Shown here piece by piece: positions 29,234 through 36,964 of a DNA stretch of 64,000 nucleotides. The position numbers and the translations under genes are program-made. Below the pieces are notes generated by a model. That model was not told the origin of the DNA. It saw nothing but the letters and a program-made list of their open reading frames with translations, and did not search any database. This stretch comes from Caldicellulosiruptor bescii DSM 6725 (GTDB lineage: Bacteria; Bacillota; Thermoanaerobacteria; Caldicellulosiruptorales; Caldicellulosiruptoraceae): positions 886,501 to 950,500 of the forward strand of contig NC_012034.1 in NCBI RefSeq assembly GCF_000022325.1. The letters run 5' to 3'. How positions within the stretch are numbered: position 1 is the first letter of the stretch; each line of letters begins with the position of its first letter.

Positions 29234-29644
29234 TTGCCAAAGGTTCTTCGAGCTGATAACATGAACAAGTGCTTGGGGTGTTTTACATGCATGCTTACAT
29301 GCGCAGCGGTGAACCATAACAATCACAACCTTGCAAAAAGCTCAATAAAAGTTAAGACAAGAGGAGGACTTCAGAGTAAGTTTGCAGCAACAATTTGTGT
29401 TGCGTGCAAAGAACCAGCGTGTGCAGAGGCTTGTCCTACAAATGCGCTTGTAAAAAGGCCTGGTGGCGGTGTTAAGCTAATCGAAGAAAAATGCATTGCA
29501 TGTGAAAAATGTGTTAGCGCGTGTATAGTTGGCTCAATTCACATGGACTATGACAGGAAAATTCCAATTGTTTGCAAGCACTGTGGAGCATGTGTGAGAA
29601 TGTGTCCACACAATTGTCTTTCAATGGAAGAGGTGAGTGAGTAA
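29234..29644 (+). CDS. Four-cluster ferredoxin subunit of the AOR-family enzyme
   Basis: 136 residues from TTG 29234. Sixteen cysteines occur in four groups: CLGCFTCMLTC, CVACKEPACAEACP, CIACEKCVSAC and CKHCGACVRMCP, enough for four [4Fe-4S] clusters in the arrangement of DMSO-reductase/formate-dehydrogenase beta subunits. It should carry electrons between the tungsten enzyme and ferredoxin. Its last codons overlap the catalytic-subunit gene region, so the two are translationally linked. A tungsten enzyme named XOR with a small ferredoxin-like subunit has been reported in Caldicellulosiruptor; this pair fits that description, but identity was not checked. Confidence 0.92.
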   Translation: MPKVLRADNMNKCLGCFTCMLTCAAVNHNNHNLAKSSIKVKTRGGLQSKFAATICVACKEPACAEACPTNALVKRPGGGVKLIEEKCIACEKCVSACIVGSIHMDYDRKIPIVCKHCGACVRMCPHNCLSMEEVSE

Positions 29645-29645
29645 G

Positions 29646-31406
29646 ATGATAGGCAAAGACTTTATAAGAGTGCTTTATATAGACCTTACAAACAAAAAAG
29701 CAGACATTCAAGAAAGGAAGGATCTTTATAAATACTTAGGCGGAGCAGGTGTTGCTGCAAAGCTTTTAGAGGAAAATATGAAAAAAGGTGTTGACCCTTT
29801 GCATGAAAGCCAGCCGTTAATCATTTCAATCGGACCTCTTTCAACAATCTTTCCTGTTGTGACAAAAGCTGTAGCAACCTTCATTTCACCTCATACAGGC
29901 GAGTATGGTGAAAGCCATGCAGGTGGAAGACTTGCAATGGCTATAAGAAATGCGGGATATGATGCAATAGTAATAACAGGAAAGGCTCAAAAGCCAACAT
30001 ACCTTGTCATTACAGATAAGAATATTGAATTTAAAGATGCAAGGGCTATGTGGGGACTTGACATAGAAGAAACAGGAAGAGTGATAAGAGAAAGAGAGCC
30101 AGGTCCAGGAAAAAGAAGCATAATCAGAATTGGCAAGGCAGGGGAAAACCTTGTAACATACTCTTGTGTCAACGTTGATACTTACAGACATTTTGGAAGG
30201 CTTGGGATTGGTACGGTCTTTGGCAGCAAGAACCTCAAAGCTATGATGATAATGGGAGAAGAGGACTTGCCAATTGCCAACCTTAAAGAATACTTTAAGA
30301 CTTATCAGGAGATATACAAAAAAGTTACACAGACAGATGCAATGGCTAAGTATCACGAGCTTGGAACACCTATGAATATCAAAGTTCTAAATAGCATAAG
30401 TTCTCTTCCAACTAAGAATTTACTTCAGTCAACATTTGAGCATGCGGACGATATCTCAGGTGAGACATTTGCTGAGAAAAACCTTGTCAGAAAGGTTTCG
30501 TGTGTAGGATGTCCTATTGGATGCATCCATATAGGACAGTTCAGACGCGAGTTTGACAAGGGATATGAGTATGAGTCCATTTCTGTCTCATATGACCATG
30601 AACTTATATACGCACTTGGAAGCCTTTTGGGGATAAAGACAACAGACGAGGTATTGCAGATTATAGAAGAGGTTGAACTTGCAGGACTTGATGCTATCTC
30701 AACAGGTGTTGTATTGGCATGGGCAACAGAAGCGCTCAAAAAAGGACTTATCTCAAGAGAAGACACTCTTGCTGACCTTGAGTTTGGCAACACCATGGAG
30801 TATGTTAAAGCAATCGACAATATTGCAGATAGAAGCAACGAGTTTTACTACACAATTGGCAAAGGTTTGAAAGAAGCTGTGAAAAAATATGGAGGAGAAG
30901 AGTTTGCACTTTTGTATGGTGGCAATGAGATGGCAGGATATCATACAGGCTATGCATTTGCGCTTGGTCAAACAGTTGGTGCAAGGCATTCTCATTTAGA
31001 CAATGCAGGTTACTCTTATGACCAGAGTGCAAAAGAATTAAAAGATGAGGAAATAATAGATTATGTAATTAATGAAGAAAAAGAAAGGGCAGTGCTCACA
31101 TCACTATGCATATGTCTGTTTGCCCGAAAGGTGTATGACAGGTCAACCATCTTGAAAGCGTTAAATGCTGTTGGTATAAACTGGACAGACGATGACCTCA
31201 CACGACTTGCGAATGATGTATTTTTCACAAAACTGAAAATCAAAAAAGAGCTTGGATATTCACTTGAAAATTATAAGTTTCCAAAGAGAATATTTGAAAC
31301 ACCGACAATGTGGGGTAAGATGGATGAAGAGAGGTTAAATAGGCTTTTGAAAATGTATATCGAGAGGGTGGAAAAGGAATATGAAGATTGGAGTAGAGGT
31401 AAATAG
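29646..31406 (+). CDS. Aldehyde:ferredoxin oxidoreductase-family tungsten enzyme, catalytic subunit
   Basis: 586 residues from ATG 29646 (MIGKDFIRVLYIDL), eight bases after AGAGGTGAG; a GTG at 29637 is possible. AOR-family features: FISPHTGEYGESHAGGRLA in the N-terminal pterin-binding domain, FGSKNLKAMMI, the cluster-binding C286-x2-C289-x3-C293 (CVGCPIGC) with a fourth Cys near 488 (SLCICLF), and GLDAISTGVVLAWA. The enzyme would hold a tungsto-bispterin and one [4Fe-4S] cluster and oxidise an aldehyde-type substrate to the acid. The substrate of this subgroup is not evident. Adjacent cofactor and tungstate genes support W use. Its 3' end overlaps the MoaD-like gene by 26 bp. Confidence 0.93.
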   Translation: MIGKDFIRVLYIDLTNKKADIQERKDLYKYLGGAGVAAKLLEENMKKGVDPLHESQPLIISIGPLSTIFPVVTKAVATFISPHTGEYGESHAGGRLAMAIRNAGYDAIVITGKAQKPTYLVITDKNIEFKDARAMWGLDIEETGRVIREREPGPGKRSIIRIGKAGENLVTYSCVNVDTYRHFGRLGIGTVFGSKNLKAMMIMGEEDLPIANLKEYFKTYQEIYKKVTQTDAMAKYHELGTPMNIKVLNSISSLPTKNLLQSTFEHADDISGETFAEKNLVRKVSCVGCPIGCIHIGQFRREFDKGYEYESISVSYDHELIYALGSLLGIKTTDEVLQIIEEVELAGLDAISTGVVLAWATEALKKGLISREDTLADLEFGNTMEYVKAIDNIADRSNEFYYTIGKGLKEAVKKYGGEEFALLYGGNEMAGYHTGYAFALGQTVGARHSHLDNAGYSYDQSAKELKDEEIIDYVINEEKERAVLTSLCICLFARKVYDRSTILKALNAVGINWTDDDLTRLANDVFFTKLKIKKELGYSLENYKFPKRIFETPTMWGKMDEERLNRLLKMYIERVEKEYEDWSRGK

Positions 31407-31611
31407 TTTTTTTGGAAGGTACGGCAGCAAAATAGGGAAAATGGAAGTTGAGATTGACCCGAACACAAATGTAGAAAAGCTTCTTGGAAACTTAAACATT
31501 CCAAAAGACAAAGTAGGATTTGTGATTGTCAATCAAAAAAGAGTTGACTTTGACTATGTTTTGTCGGAAAATGATAGTGTGTATATAACTCCATTTGCAA
31601 CTGGAGGCTAA
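31381..31611 (+). CDS. MoaD/ThiS-family sulfur carrier
   Basis: 76 residues ending in the Gly-Gly needed for adenylation and thiocarboxylate formation (TPFATGG). The beta-grasp pattern is visible: EIDPNTNVEKLLGNLNIP, VGFVIVNQKRVDFDYVLSEN, DSVYITPF. In this context it should donate sulfur for the pterin dithiolene as MoaD does, though thiamine ThiS is the alternative. It overlaps the oxidoreductase gene and is followed after 7 bp by the E1-like gene, which supports a carrier/activator pair. Confidence 0.88.
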   Translation: MKIGVEVNSFFGRYGSKIGKMEVEIDPNTNVEKLLGNLNIPKDKVGFVIVNQKRVDFDYVLSENDSVYITPFATGG

Positions 31612-31618
31612 TTTGAGT

Positions 31619-32299
31619 ATGCAAAAAAGATATTTAAAAAACTTGAGTGCCTTGACAGAAGAAGGGCAAAGAAAACTTCTTTCAACAACAGTTGCAGTTG
31701 TTGGAGTGGGTGGAATAGGTGGTTTTTTGATTGAAGGACTTGCGCGGCTTGGTGTGAAAAAGATTATTGCTGTTGATATGGACTCTTTTGATGAGACTAA
31801 CCTCAATAGGCAGATAATTTCTAACGTAAACAACCTTGGAAAATTCAAAGTGTTTGAGGCTGAAAAAAGAGTAAAAGAGATAAACCCTGCCGTTTCTTTT
31901 GAACCTATAAAGGAAAAGGCTTATTTAGAAAATCTTGATATATTTTTGATGGAAGCAAGTTATATATTTGATGCAACTGACAATATAGAAATAAGAAAGA
32001 GCCTTTCAAAGTTTGCACAAAAGATGGGGAAAATATTAATTCACGGCGGGTGTGCTGGCTGGTATGCTCAGATTGCCGTCATAACAAAAGACACACCAGG
32101 GATTGAAAAACTTTTGGGAGAGACAAATGTTGAAGGTGCTGAAAAAGACATGGGCAACCCTATTTTTGCACCAATGCTGACAGCAGCTTTGGAACTTTCT
32201 GAATTTTGTAAGCTGATATCAGCTCAAGGTGAGAACTTAATCGGAAAGTGTATGGTTGTAAATCTTCTGACAAATGAATACAGAGTTTTTGAGTTTTAG
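31619..32299 (+). CDS. ThiF/MoeB-family E1-like adenylyltransferase
   Basis: 226 residues from ATG 31619; a TTG at 31613 closer to GGAGG (31603-31607) is an equal candidate. Features: RYLKNLSALTEEGQRKL, the nucleotide-binding VAVVGVGGIGGFL, VDMDSFDETNLNRQI, IFDATDNIEIRK, and HGGCAGWYAQIAV. It should adenylate the C-terminal Gly of the neighbouring carrier. It is shorter than MoeB (about 250) and shows no pair of CxxC zinc motifs, resembling the clostridial HesA/ThiF short form. Its TAG stop (32297-32299) lies inside the first stem of the riboswitch that follows. Confidence 0.88.
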   Translation: MQKRYLKNLSALTEEGQRKLLSTTVAVVGVGGIGGFLIEGLARLGVKKIIAVDMDSFDETNLNRQIISNVNNLGKFKVFEAEKRVKEINPAVSFEPIKEKAYLENLDIFLMEASYIFDATDNIEIRKSLSKFAQKMGKILIHGGCAGWYAQIAVITKDTPGIEKLLGETNVEGAEKDMGNPIFAPMLTAALELSEFCKLISAQGENLIGKCMVVNLLTNEYRVFEF

Positions 32300-32416
32300 A
32301 ATCTTTCCGAGCCGCAGAAGCCTAAAAAGAGGGTGTATCCTCTTCATGGAGCTGTGGCCGATAGGGTGCAGATTTGGGAAACCTCTGCGCCTCCCGCTTT
32401 GGAAAGGAAAGATTCT
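32298..32416 (+). ncRNA. Moco/Tuco-type riboswitch aptamer
   Basis: P1 is an 11-bp perfect pairing (32298-32308 with 32406-32416). Inside it GCCGCAG (32311-32317) pairs with CTGTGGC (32352-32358), AAGAGG (32327-32332) with CCTCTT (32339-32344), and GGTGCAGA (32365-32372) with TCTGCGCC (32384-32391). Conserved Moco-motif sequences are recognisable: CCGAGCC, CATGGAGC, TTGGGAAACC, CTGCGCCTCCCGC and GGAAAGGAA. The class is linked to molybdenum cofactor or, in variants, tungsten cofactor. The next genes are tungstate uptake and pterin cofactor synthesis, so a tungsten-cofactor ligand is likely. The aptamer starts on the stop codon of the E1 gene. Confidence 0.87.
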
Positions 32417-32434
32417 TCTAAAATTTAGCTTTAG

Positions 32435-32484
32435 AAGGATACTCTTTCCTATTTCAAGTTTCAAAGCGGGGGAGTATCCTTTTT
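32435..32484 (+). terminator. Riboswitch expression platform (terminator)
   Basis: AAGGATACTC (32435-32444) pairs with GAGTATCCTT (32472-32481) and is followed by TTTTT. An alternative pairing exists: GGAAAGATTCTTCT (32406-32419), the 3' strand of P1, can pair with AGAAGGA...TCTTTCC (32433-32449) and would destroy the terminator. Ligand-stabilised P1 would free the terminator, so this reads as an OFF switch. Confidence 0.85.
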
Positions 32485-32528
32485 CGTTTTTATAACATAA
32501 AAATTTTATGGAAAGGGAGGAAAAGCGC

Positions 32529-33347
32529 ATGAAAACGCAAAGATATTTAAAAAATGTCGTTGTATTTTTTGTTTTGATTTGTGTGTTTGGAGTTAGTATT
32601 TTCTCTGGGACTGCTTCTGTTAAAACTTACAAGATAGCTACAACTACAAGTATATATGACAGTGGTTTTTTGGACTTTGTTACACCTGCATTTGAAAAGA
32701 AAAATAATGTGAAGTTCAATTTTATTTCAGTGGGAAGCGGTCAGGCGGTGAAGATTTTTAAAAATGGTGACGCTGATGGGATAATAATACATGAAAAGTC
32801 GTTTTTGGATGAGCTTAAAAAAGAGAAGCTTATAAATGGTTATACTGCGTTTGTTTCGAACTATTTTATACTTGTTGGGCCAAAAGATAAAAAAGATTTA
32901 TTTAAAAAGGTAAAAAGTGTCCATGAAGCTTTTGCACTGATAAGAAAAAATAATTTTAAATTTGTCTCGCGTGCAGACAACTCGGCAACTTATATAAGAG
33001 AGCTTGAGATATGGAAGTTAGCAAAGGTTCAGCCAGATTTTGGAGGCTATATAAAGTCAGGGCAGGGTATGGGAATGAGTCTAAATCTTGCAAATGAAAA
33101 GAAAGCTTTTATTCTCACAGATGAGGCCACATATTATAAGATGAAAGATAAATTAGAGAGCTTGGATGTAATTTATCAAAATCCGAAGGAGCAGGTGCTT
33201 ACAAATATTTATTACTTTGCTTACTCACCTAAAAAAGCGGAGCTTTCTAAATTTGCTTCTTACTTAAAAAGCAAGGAATTCAAAAATCTTGTAAGTTCTT
33301 TTAACCAAAAATTCTTCAAAAAAGAAATCTACAGAGCGGTAAAATAA
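32529..33347 (+). CDS. tupA: Tungstate ABC transporter substrate-binding protein
   Basis: 272 residues from ATG 32529, eight bases after AAAGGGAGG; an in-frame ATG at 32508 lies upstream of that site and is rejected. A signal peptide (about 1-28) has no lipobox Cys. The mature start IATTTSIYDSGFLDFVTPAF matches the TupA signature, where the TTTS loop binds the oxyanion; ADGIIIHEKSF and SRADNSATYIRELEIWK follow. It captures tungstate outside the cell for TupBC. It is the first gene under the riboswitch, consistent with feedback from cofactor level to metal uptake. Confidence 0.9.
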   Translation: MKTQRYLKNVVVFFVLICVFGVSIFSGTASVKTYKIATTTSIYDSGFLDFVTPAFEKKNNVKFNFISVGSGQAVKIFKNGDADGIIIHEKSFLDELKKEKLINGYTAFVSNYFILVGPKDKKDLFKKVKSVHEAFALIRKNNFKFVSRADNSATYIRELEIWKLAKVQPDFGGYIKSGQGMGMSLNLANEKKAFILTDEATYYKMKDKLESLDVIYQNPKEQVLTNIYYFAYSPKKAELSKFASYLKSKEFKNLVSSFNQKFFKKEIYRAVK

Positions 33348-33366
33348 GCAGTCAAGAGGTATAAAG

Positions 33367-33999
33367 ATGCTGGCAAATGTAGTTCTTTCAACCCTAGTTG
33401 TATGTATTCCTTCGACATTATTGGCAGTTTTGATAGGTGTTTTTGCAGGGTATTTTATCAAAGTCAAAAGGTTTAAATACAGGAAAGTACTAATTAGAAT
33501 AGTTTATACTCTATCTGGGCTACCGCCTGTGCTTGCAGGGCTGCTTATATACATACTTCTTTCCAGAAAAGGTCCTCTTGGTTTTTTGGACATGCTTTTT
33601 ACCAAATGGGCTATGATAATTACCCAGGTAATATTAATTGTTCCTATAGTGATGCTTTATACCCTGTCTGGACTTAAAAACATAGATAGGGTTCTTGAAA
33701 ACTTAGATTATTTGAACATAAAAGGACGCAAAAGGTATACAGCCATTATGAAGGAATATTCAAAAGAAATAATGTATGCTATTGTTTTGGGACTATCAAG
33801 GTCAATTTCTGAGGTTGGTGGAGTTTTGATTGTTGGAGGTAACATAGAAGGAAGCACACGAATTTTGACAACAGCCATAATTTTTGAAATTACTAAAGGT
33901 GAGTTTTCAAACGCTCTTATGCTCGGGCTAGTGCTGCTTGCCATCTCATTTACTTTTAATACAATTTTGCAAATATTGCAGGGTGATGTCTTTGATTGA
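33367..33999 (+). CDS. tupB: Tungstate ABC transporter permease
   Basis: 210 residues with five to six membrane segments (near 1-30, 48-70, 82-105, 130-160, 180-205). The cytoplasmic EAA-type loop reads GLSRSISEVGGVLIVGGN, close to the Mod/Tup permease pattern. The protein is slightly shorter than usual at the N terminus, but the start with GAGGTATAAAG upstream is reasonable. It overlaps tupC by 14 bp, implying coupled translation. Confidence 0.88.
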   Translation: MLANVVLSTLVVCIPSTLLAVLIGVFAGYFIKVKRFKYRKVLIRIVYTLSGLPPVLAGLLIYILLSRKGPLGFLDMLFTKWAMIITQVILIVPIVMLYTLSGLKNIDRVLENLDYLNIKGRKRYTAIMKEYSKEIMYAIVLGLSRSISEVGGVLIVGGNIEGSTRILTTAIIFEITKGEFSNALMLGLVLLAISFTFNTILQILQGDVFD

Positions 34000-34579
34000 A
34001 GTGGTAAATGTAAAAAAGAGTTTTGAAAACAGAGAATTGTTTGAGTGCAAAAATCTCACATTCGAAAAGAGGGGGCTTTATATTGTAAAAGGACCAAATG
34101 GTTGCGGGAAGACCACATTTTTGAAAATGCTGTTTGGAAAAGACAAAGAATATTCAGGGCGGATACACAATCTGTTTAAGAAAAACATTATGCTTCCGCA
34201 GCAGCCATATTTTTTTAAAGGGTCGGTTGAATATAATCTTGCACTTGCCCTTTCGCATGAGAGGCTAAAGTCTGCTCAAGAGGTTTTAAAGATGTTTGGT
34301 GTTCCTATTAAAGCCAACATAAATCAGCTCTCAGCTGGGCAAAGACAGCTGGTAAGTTTCTTAAGAGCGTTTTGTATACCTTCTGATGTACTTTTTTTGG
34401 ATGAGCCTGATTCTTTTCTTGACAAAGATGTAAAAGAGTTTGTGTACAAACTTATAGAAGATGAAGCACAAAAAAGATGTATAATAGTTGTAACACATCA
34501 TCAAGGTGCAGCTTTGAAGGGCAATGTGATACGTTTTGAAAATGGTCAGATTATTAAAGAAGGGGAGCTCTACAAATGA
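33986..34579 (+). CDS. tupC: Tungstate ABC transporter ATPase
   Basis: 197 residues from ATG 33986 (MSLIEVVNVKKSF); an ATG at 33938 would add 16 residues read inside tupB and is unlikely. Walker A GPNGCGKTT, Q-loop region MLPQQPYFF, signature LSAGQRQLVSF, Walker B VLFLDEPDSFLD and the switch His in VVTHHQ are all present. A compact ATPase without the C-terminal regulatory domain of ModC. It overlaps tupB and moeA on either side. Confidence 0.92.
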   Translation: MSLIEVVNVKKSFENRELFECKNLTFEKRGLYIVKGPNGCGKTTFLKMLFGKDKEYSGRIHNLFKKNIMLPQQPYFFKGSVEYNLALALSHERLKSAQEVLKMFGVPIKANINQLSAGQRQLVSFLRAFCIPSDVLFLDEPDSFLDKDVKEFVYKLIEDEAQKRCIIVVTHHQGAALKGNVIRFENGQIIKEGELYK

Positions 34580-35790
34580 AGGTATTAAAAACGTATTTTG
34601 AGGTTTTTGAGATACTCAAAAATGAGTTTTGTGATTTTAATCTTGAGTCAGAAAAGGTTTCTATCCAAGAAGCAGTTTTTAGAATTGTAGCTCAAAACAT
34701 TGTATCAGGAATAGATGTTCCTCACTTTGATAAGTCCACAGTTGATGGCTATGCCTTGAGGTGTGAAGAGACATTTGAAGCAAATGATGAAAACCCGGCA
34801 GTGTTTGAAATAGTGGGCGAGGTGAAAACGGGTGAGGTACCAGACCTTCAAATACAAAAAGGACAGGCTGCAAGGATATTCACAGGAGGGTATGTACCGC
34901 AAAATGCCAATGCCGTTGTGATGTTTGAAAATACCATTGAAGAGGATGGAAAACTCTATGTTTTCAAGCCAGCAAAGCCTGGCGAGAATATACTTAGAAA
35001 AGGTGAGGATATAAAAAAAGATAGCATTGTCATCAAGAAATATCAAAAACTTGAGCCTGCTCAAATTGGTGTGCTGGCTGCAATAGGGAAAAAGGATGTG
35101 GAGGTTTTTAAAAAAATAAGAGTGGGTATCATCTCAACCGGAGATGAGATAATATCGCAGGATGAAAAACTCGATAGTGCAAAGATTTATGATGTGAACT
35201 CATTTACATTGTACACATCATGCTACAAGGAATATGCTCTTCCAAAAATGTACGGGATTGTAAAAGATGATTTTGAAGCTTTAAAAGATGCCCTCTTTAA
35301 AGCTTTGCAGGAAAATGACATTGTTCTTATTTCAGGTGGAAGTTCTGTTGGCACATACGACAACACTTTAAAGGCTATTGAGAGCCTAAAAGATTCCAAG
35401 GTGCTTGTTGACGGTGTTTCAATAAAACCTGGCAAGCCAACAATAATAGCAAAGGTTGGAACAAGGGCGGTTTTTGGACTTCCTGGTCATCCTGTGTCTT
35501 GCCTTTTTATATTCAACTTTTTTGTTAAAAGGCTCATTGACATCATATTACATCAGCAGGACACTTCAAGAAAAATTCTTGCAAAGATGAAGACAAGCAT
35601 TGCAACTTCATCCGGCAGAACAGAGTTTGTATTTGTAAAGCTTCATTTTGGTGATGAGATTTTAGCTGAGCCTCTTTATGGAAAATCAGGTTCGATAAAT
35701 CTTTTGAATAATGCAAGTGGATATATAAGAGTTGATGCAACAAAGACCGGTATCAAGGCAGGAGATATTGTTGAGGTGATATTGATATGA
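34576..35790 (+). CDS. moeA: Molybdopterin molybdenum/tungstentransferase MoeA (first copy)
   Basis: 404 residues with the full MoeA layout: VPHFDKSTVDGYALR (domain I), VKTGEVPDLQIQKGQAARIF-type hinge, GEDIKKDSIVI, the active-site ISTGDEIISQDEKL, ISGGSSVGTYDNTL, VSIKPGKPTIIAKV and VFGLPGHPVSCLF, then a C-terminal beta domain. It inserts molybdate or tungstate into adenylated pterin. Its ATG overlaps the tupC stop by 4 bp (ATGA) and its own stop overlaps the next moeA by 4 bp. Confidence 0.93.
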   Translation: MKVLKTYFEVFEILKNEFCDFNLESEKVSIQEAVFRIVAQNIVSGIDVPHFDKSTVDGYALRCEETFEANDENPAVFEIVGEVKTGEVPDLQIQKGQAARIFTGGYVPQNANAVVMFENTIEEDGKLYVFKPAKPGENILRKGEDIKKDSIVIKKYQKLEPAQIGVLAAIGKKDVEVFKKIRVGIISTGDEIISQDEKLDSAKIYDVNSFTLYTSCYKEYALPKMYGIVKDDFEALKDALFKALQENDIVLISGGSSVGTYDNTLKAIESLKDSKVLVDGVSIKPGKPTIIAKVGTRAVFGLPGHPVSCLFIFNFFVKRLIDIILHQQDTSRKILAKMKTSIATSSGRTEFVFVKLHFGDEILAEPLYGKSGSINLLNNASGYIRVDATKTGIKAGDIVEVILI

Positions 35791-36950
35791 AAGATTATCA
35801 TTTTTATGCTGTGCTTCCCCAGCATGCAAGAGCTTGTATCCAGGAAATTCTAAAGAAATATCTGGTATTAGAAGAAGAAGAGATTTCATTGTATGATGCG
35901 AAAAATAGATTTGTTGCGGAGGATTACAAAGCTATTCACACATCTCCACCTGCAGATGTTGCTGCAATGGATGGATATGCTGTGATGGCTGAAGAGACAT
36001 TTGACGCGTATGATACAAATCCAAAATATCTTGAAAATTTCAAAACTGTCCAAACAGGGGAAAGTGTTGAGAATTTCAATGCGGTTATTCCTTTTGAAGA
36101 TGTCCAAGTTGAAGGCGGTAAAATAAAAATTTTTCAAAGCTACTATCCGCGTCAAAACGTGCGTTTACAGGGCGAGGATATAAAAGAAGGTGAGATGATA
36201 ATCAAAAAAGGTGAGTTTTTGACATTTTTTGACAAGGTATATTTAAAAGCTGGTGGGTGGCTTGACGTCAGGGTTTACAAAATGCCAAAAGTTGCCTTTG
36301 TGCCAACTGGGGATGAGCTTGTTGATAGAATTGAAAAAGTTGGACAGCTTGTTGAGTTCAATTCGGTGATTTTTAGTGAACTTCTTTCACAGTATGGTTT
36401 TGAAATTACCATTTTTAGACCGATTGCCAACAATTTAAATGTTCTTAAAGAAACTTTGAAAAAACTTTTAGACGAGTTTGATATTGTGTTTATAAATGCT
36501 GGTTCATCTAAAGGTGACAAGGATTTGACACATGAGGCAATTCAAAGTCTTGGTAAAGTCACTGTCCATGGTATAGCTATAAAGCCTGGAAAGCCAACAG
36601 TCATAGGTGAGGTAAATGGAAAGCTTGTAATGGGACTTCCTGGTTTTCCTGTCTCCATGTTTTTTGTTCTCAAAGAGATTTTTTTAAAAGCTTTCTTTGA
36701 GGCATATTTGCTAAATCCAAAAGAAAAAAGCTACTTTGCTGTACTGGAAAGAAGGATTGGGTCGGACGTTGGAGCTGAGGAGTATATAAGAGTACAGGTT
36801 GAAAACAAGGATGGCAAAAACCATGCAAGAGTTTTAAAAAGAGGAGCAAGCGTGATTTCAAGTTTGATACGGGCAGATGGATATATAATTGTTCCAGTAA
36901 ATGTGGATGTTGTGGAAGAGGGAAGTTTGGTTGAGGTAAAGATGATTTGA
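35787..36950 (+). CDS. MoeA-family protein (second, divergent copy)
   Basis: 387 residues. Same order of elements as its neighbour but diverged: PPADVAAMDGYAVMAEETFD, VRLQGEDIKEGEMII, FVPTGDELVDRIE, and INAGSSKGDKDLTHEAI in place of the usual SGGxSVGxxD loop, then IAIKPGKPTVIGEV and VMGLPGFPVSMFF. The NAGSS form is known from a separate MoeA subclass that often occurs alongside a standard moeA. One copy might serve tungsten and the other molybdenum, or the two might act as a heteromer; that is inference. Coupled to both neighbours by overlap or near-contact. Confidence 0.85.
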   Translation: MKDYHFYAVLPQHARACIQEILKKYLVLEEEEISLYDAKNRFVAEDYKAIHTSPPADVAAMDGYAVMAEETFDAYDTNPKYLENFKTVQTGESVENFNAVIPFEDVQVEGGKIKIFQSYYPRQNVRLQGEDIKEGEMIIKKGEFLTFFDKVYLKAGGWLDVRVYKMPKVAFVPTGDELVDRIEKVGQLVEFNSVIFSELLSQYGFEITIFRPIANNLNVLKETLKKLLDEFDIVFINAGSSKGDKDLTHEAIQSLGKVTVHGIAIKPGKPTVIGEVNGKLVMGLPGFPVSMFFVLKEIFLKAFFEAYLLNPKEKSYFAVLERRIGSDVGAEEYIRVQVENKDGKNHARVLKRGASVISSLIRADGYIIVPVNVDVVEEGSLVEVKMI

Positions 36951-36964
36951 AAAAGGTGATGAAA

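Noticed and set aside
29886-30356. 156-codon minus-strand frame within the oxidoreductase gene
   Set aside because: Antisense shadow; no ribosome binding site or domain.
32237-32530. Open frames on both strands between the E1-like gene and tupA
   Set aside because: The region folds as a Moco-type riboswitch and terminator; the frames lack ribosome binding sites and family similarity.
35787-36950. Second moeA as a pseudogene
   Set aside because: The frame is full length, all main motifs are present, and it is translationally coupled to both neighbours.
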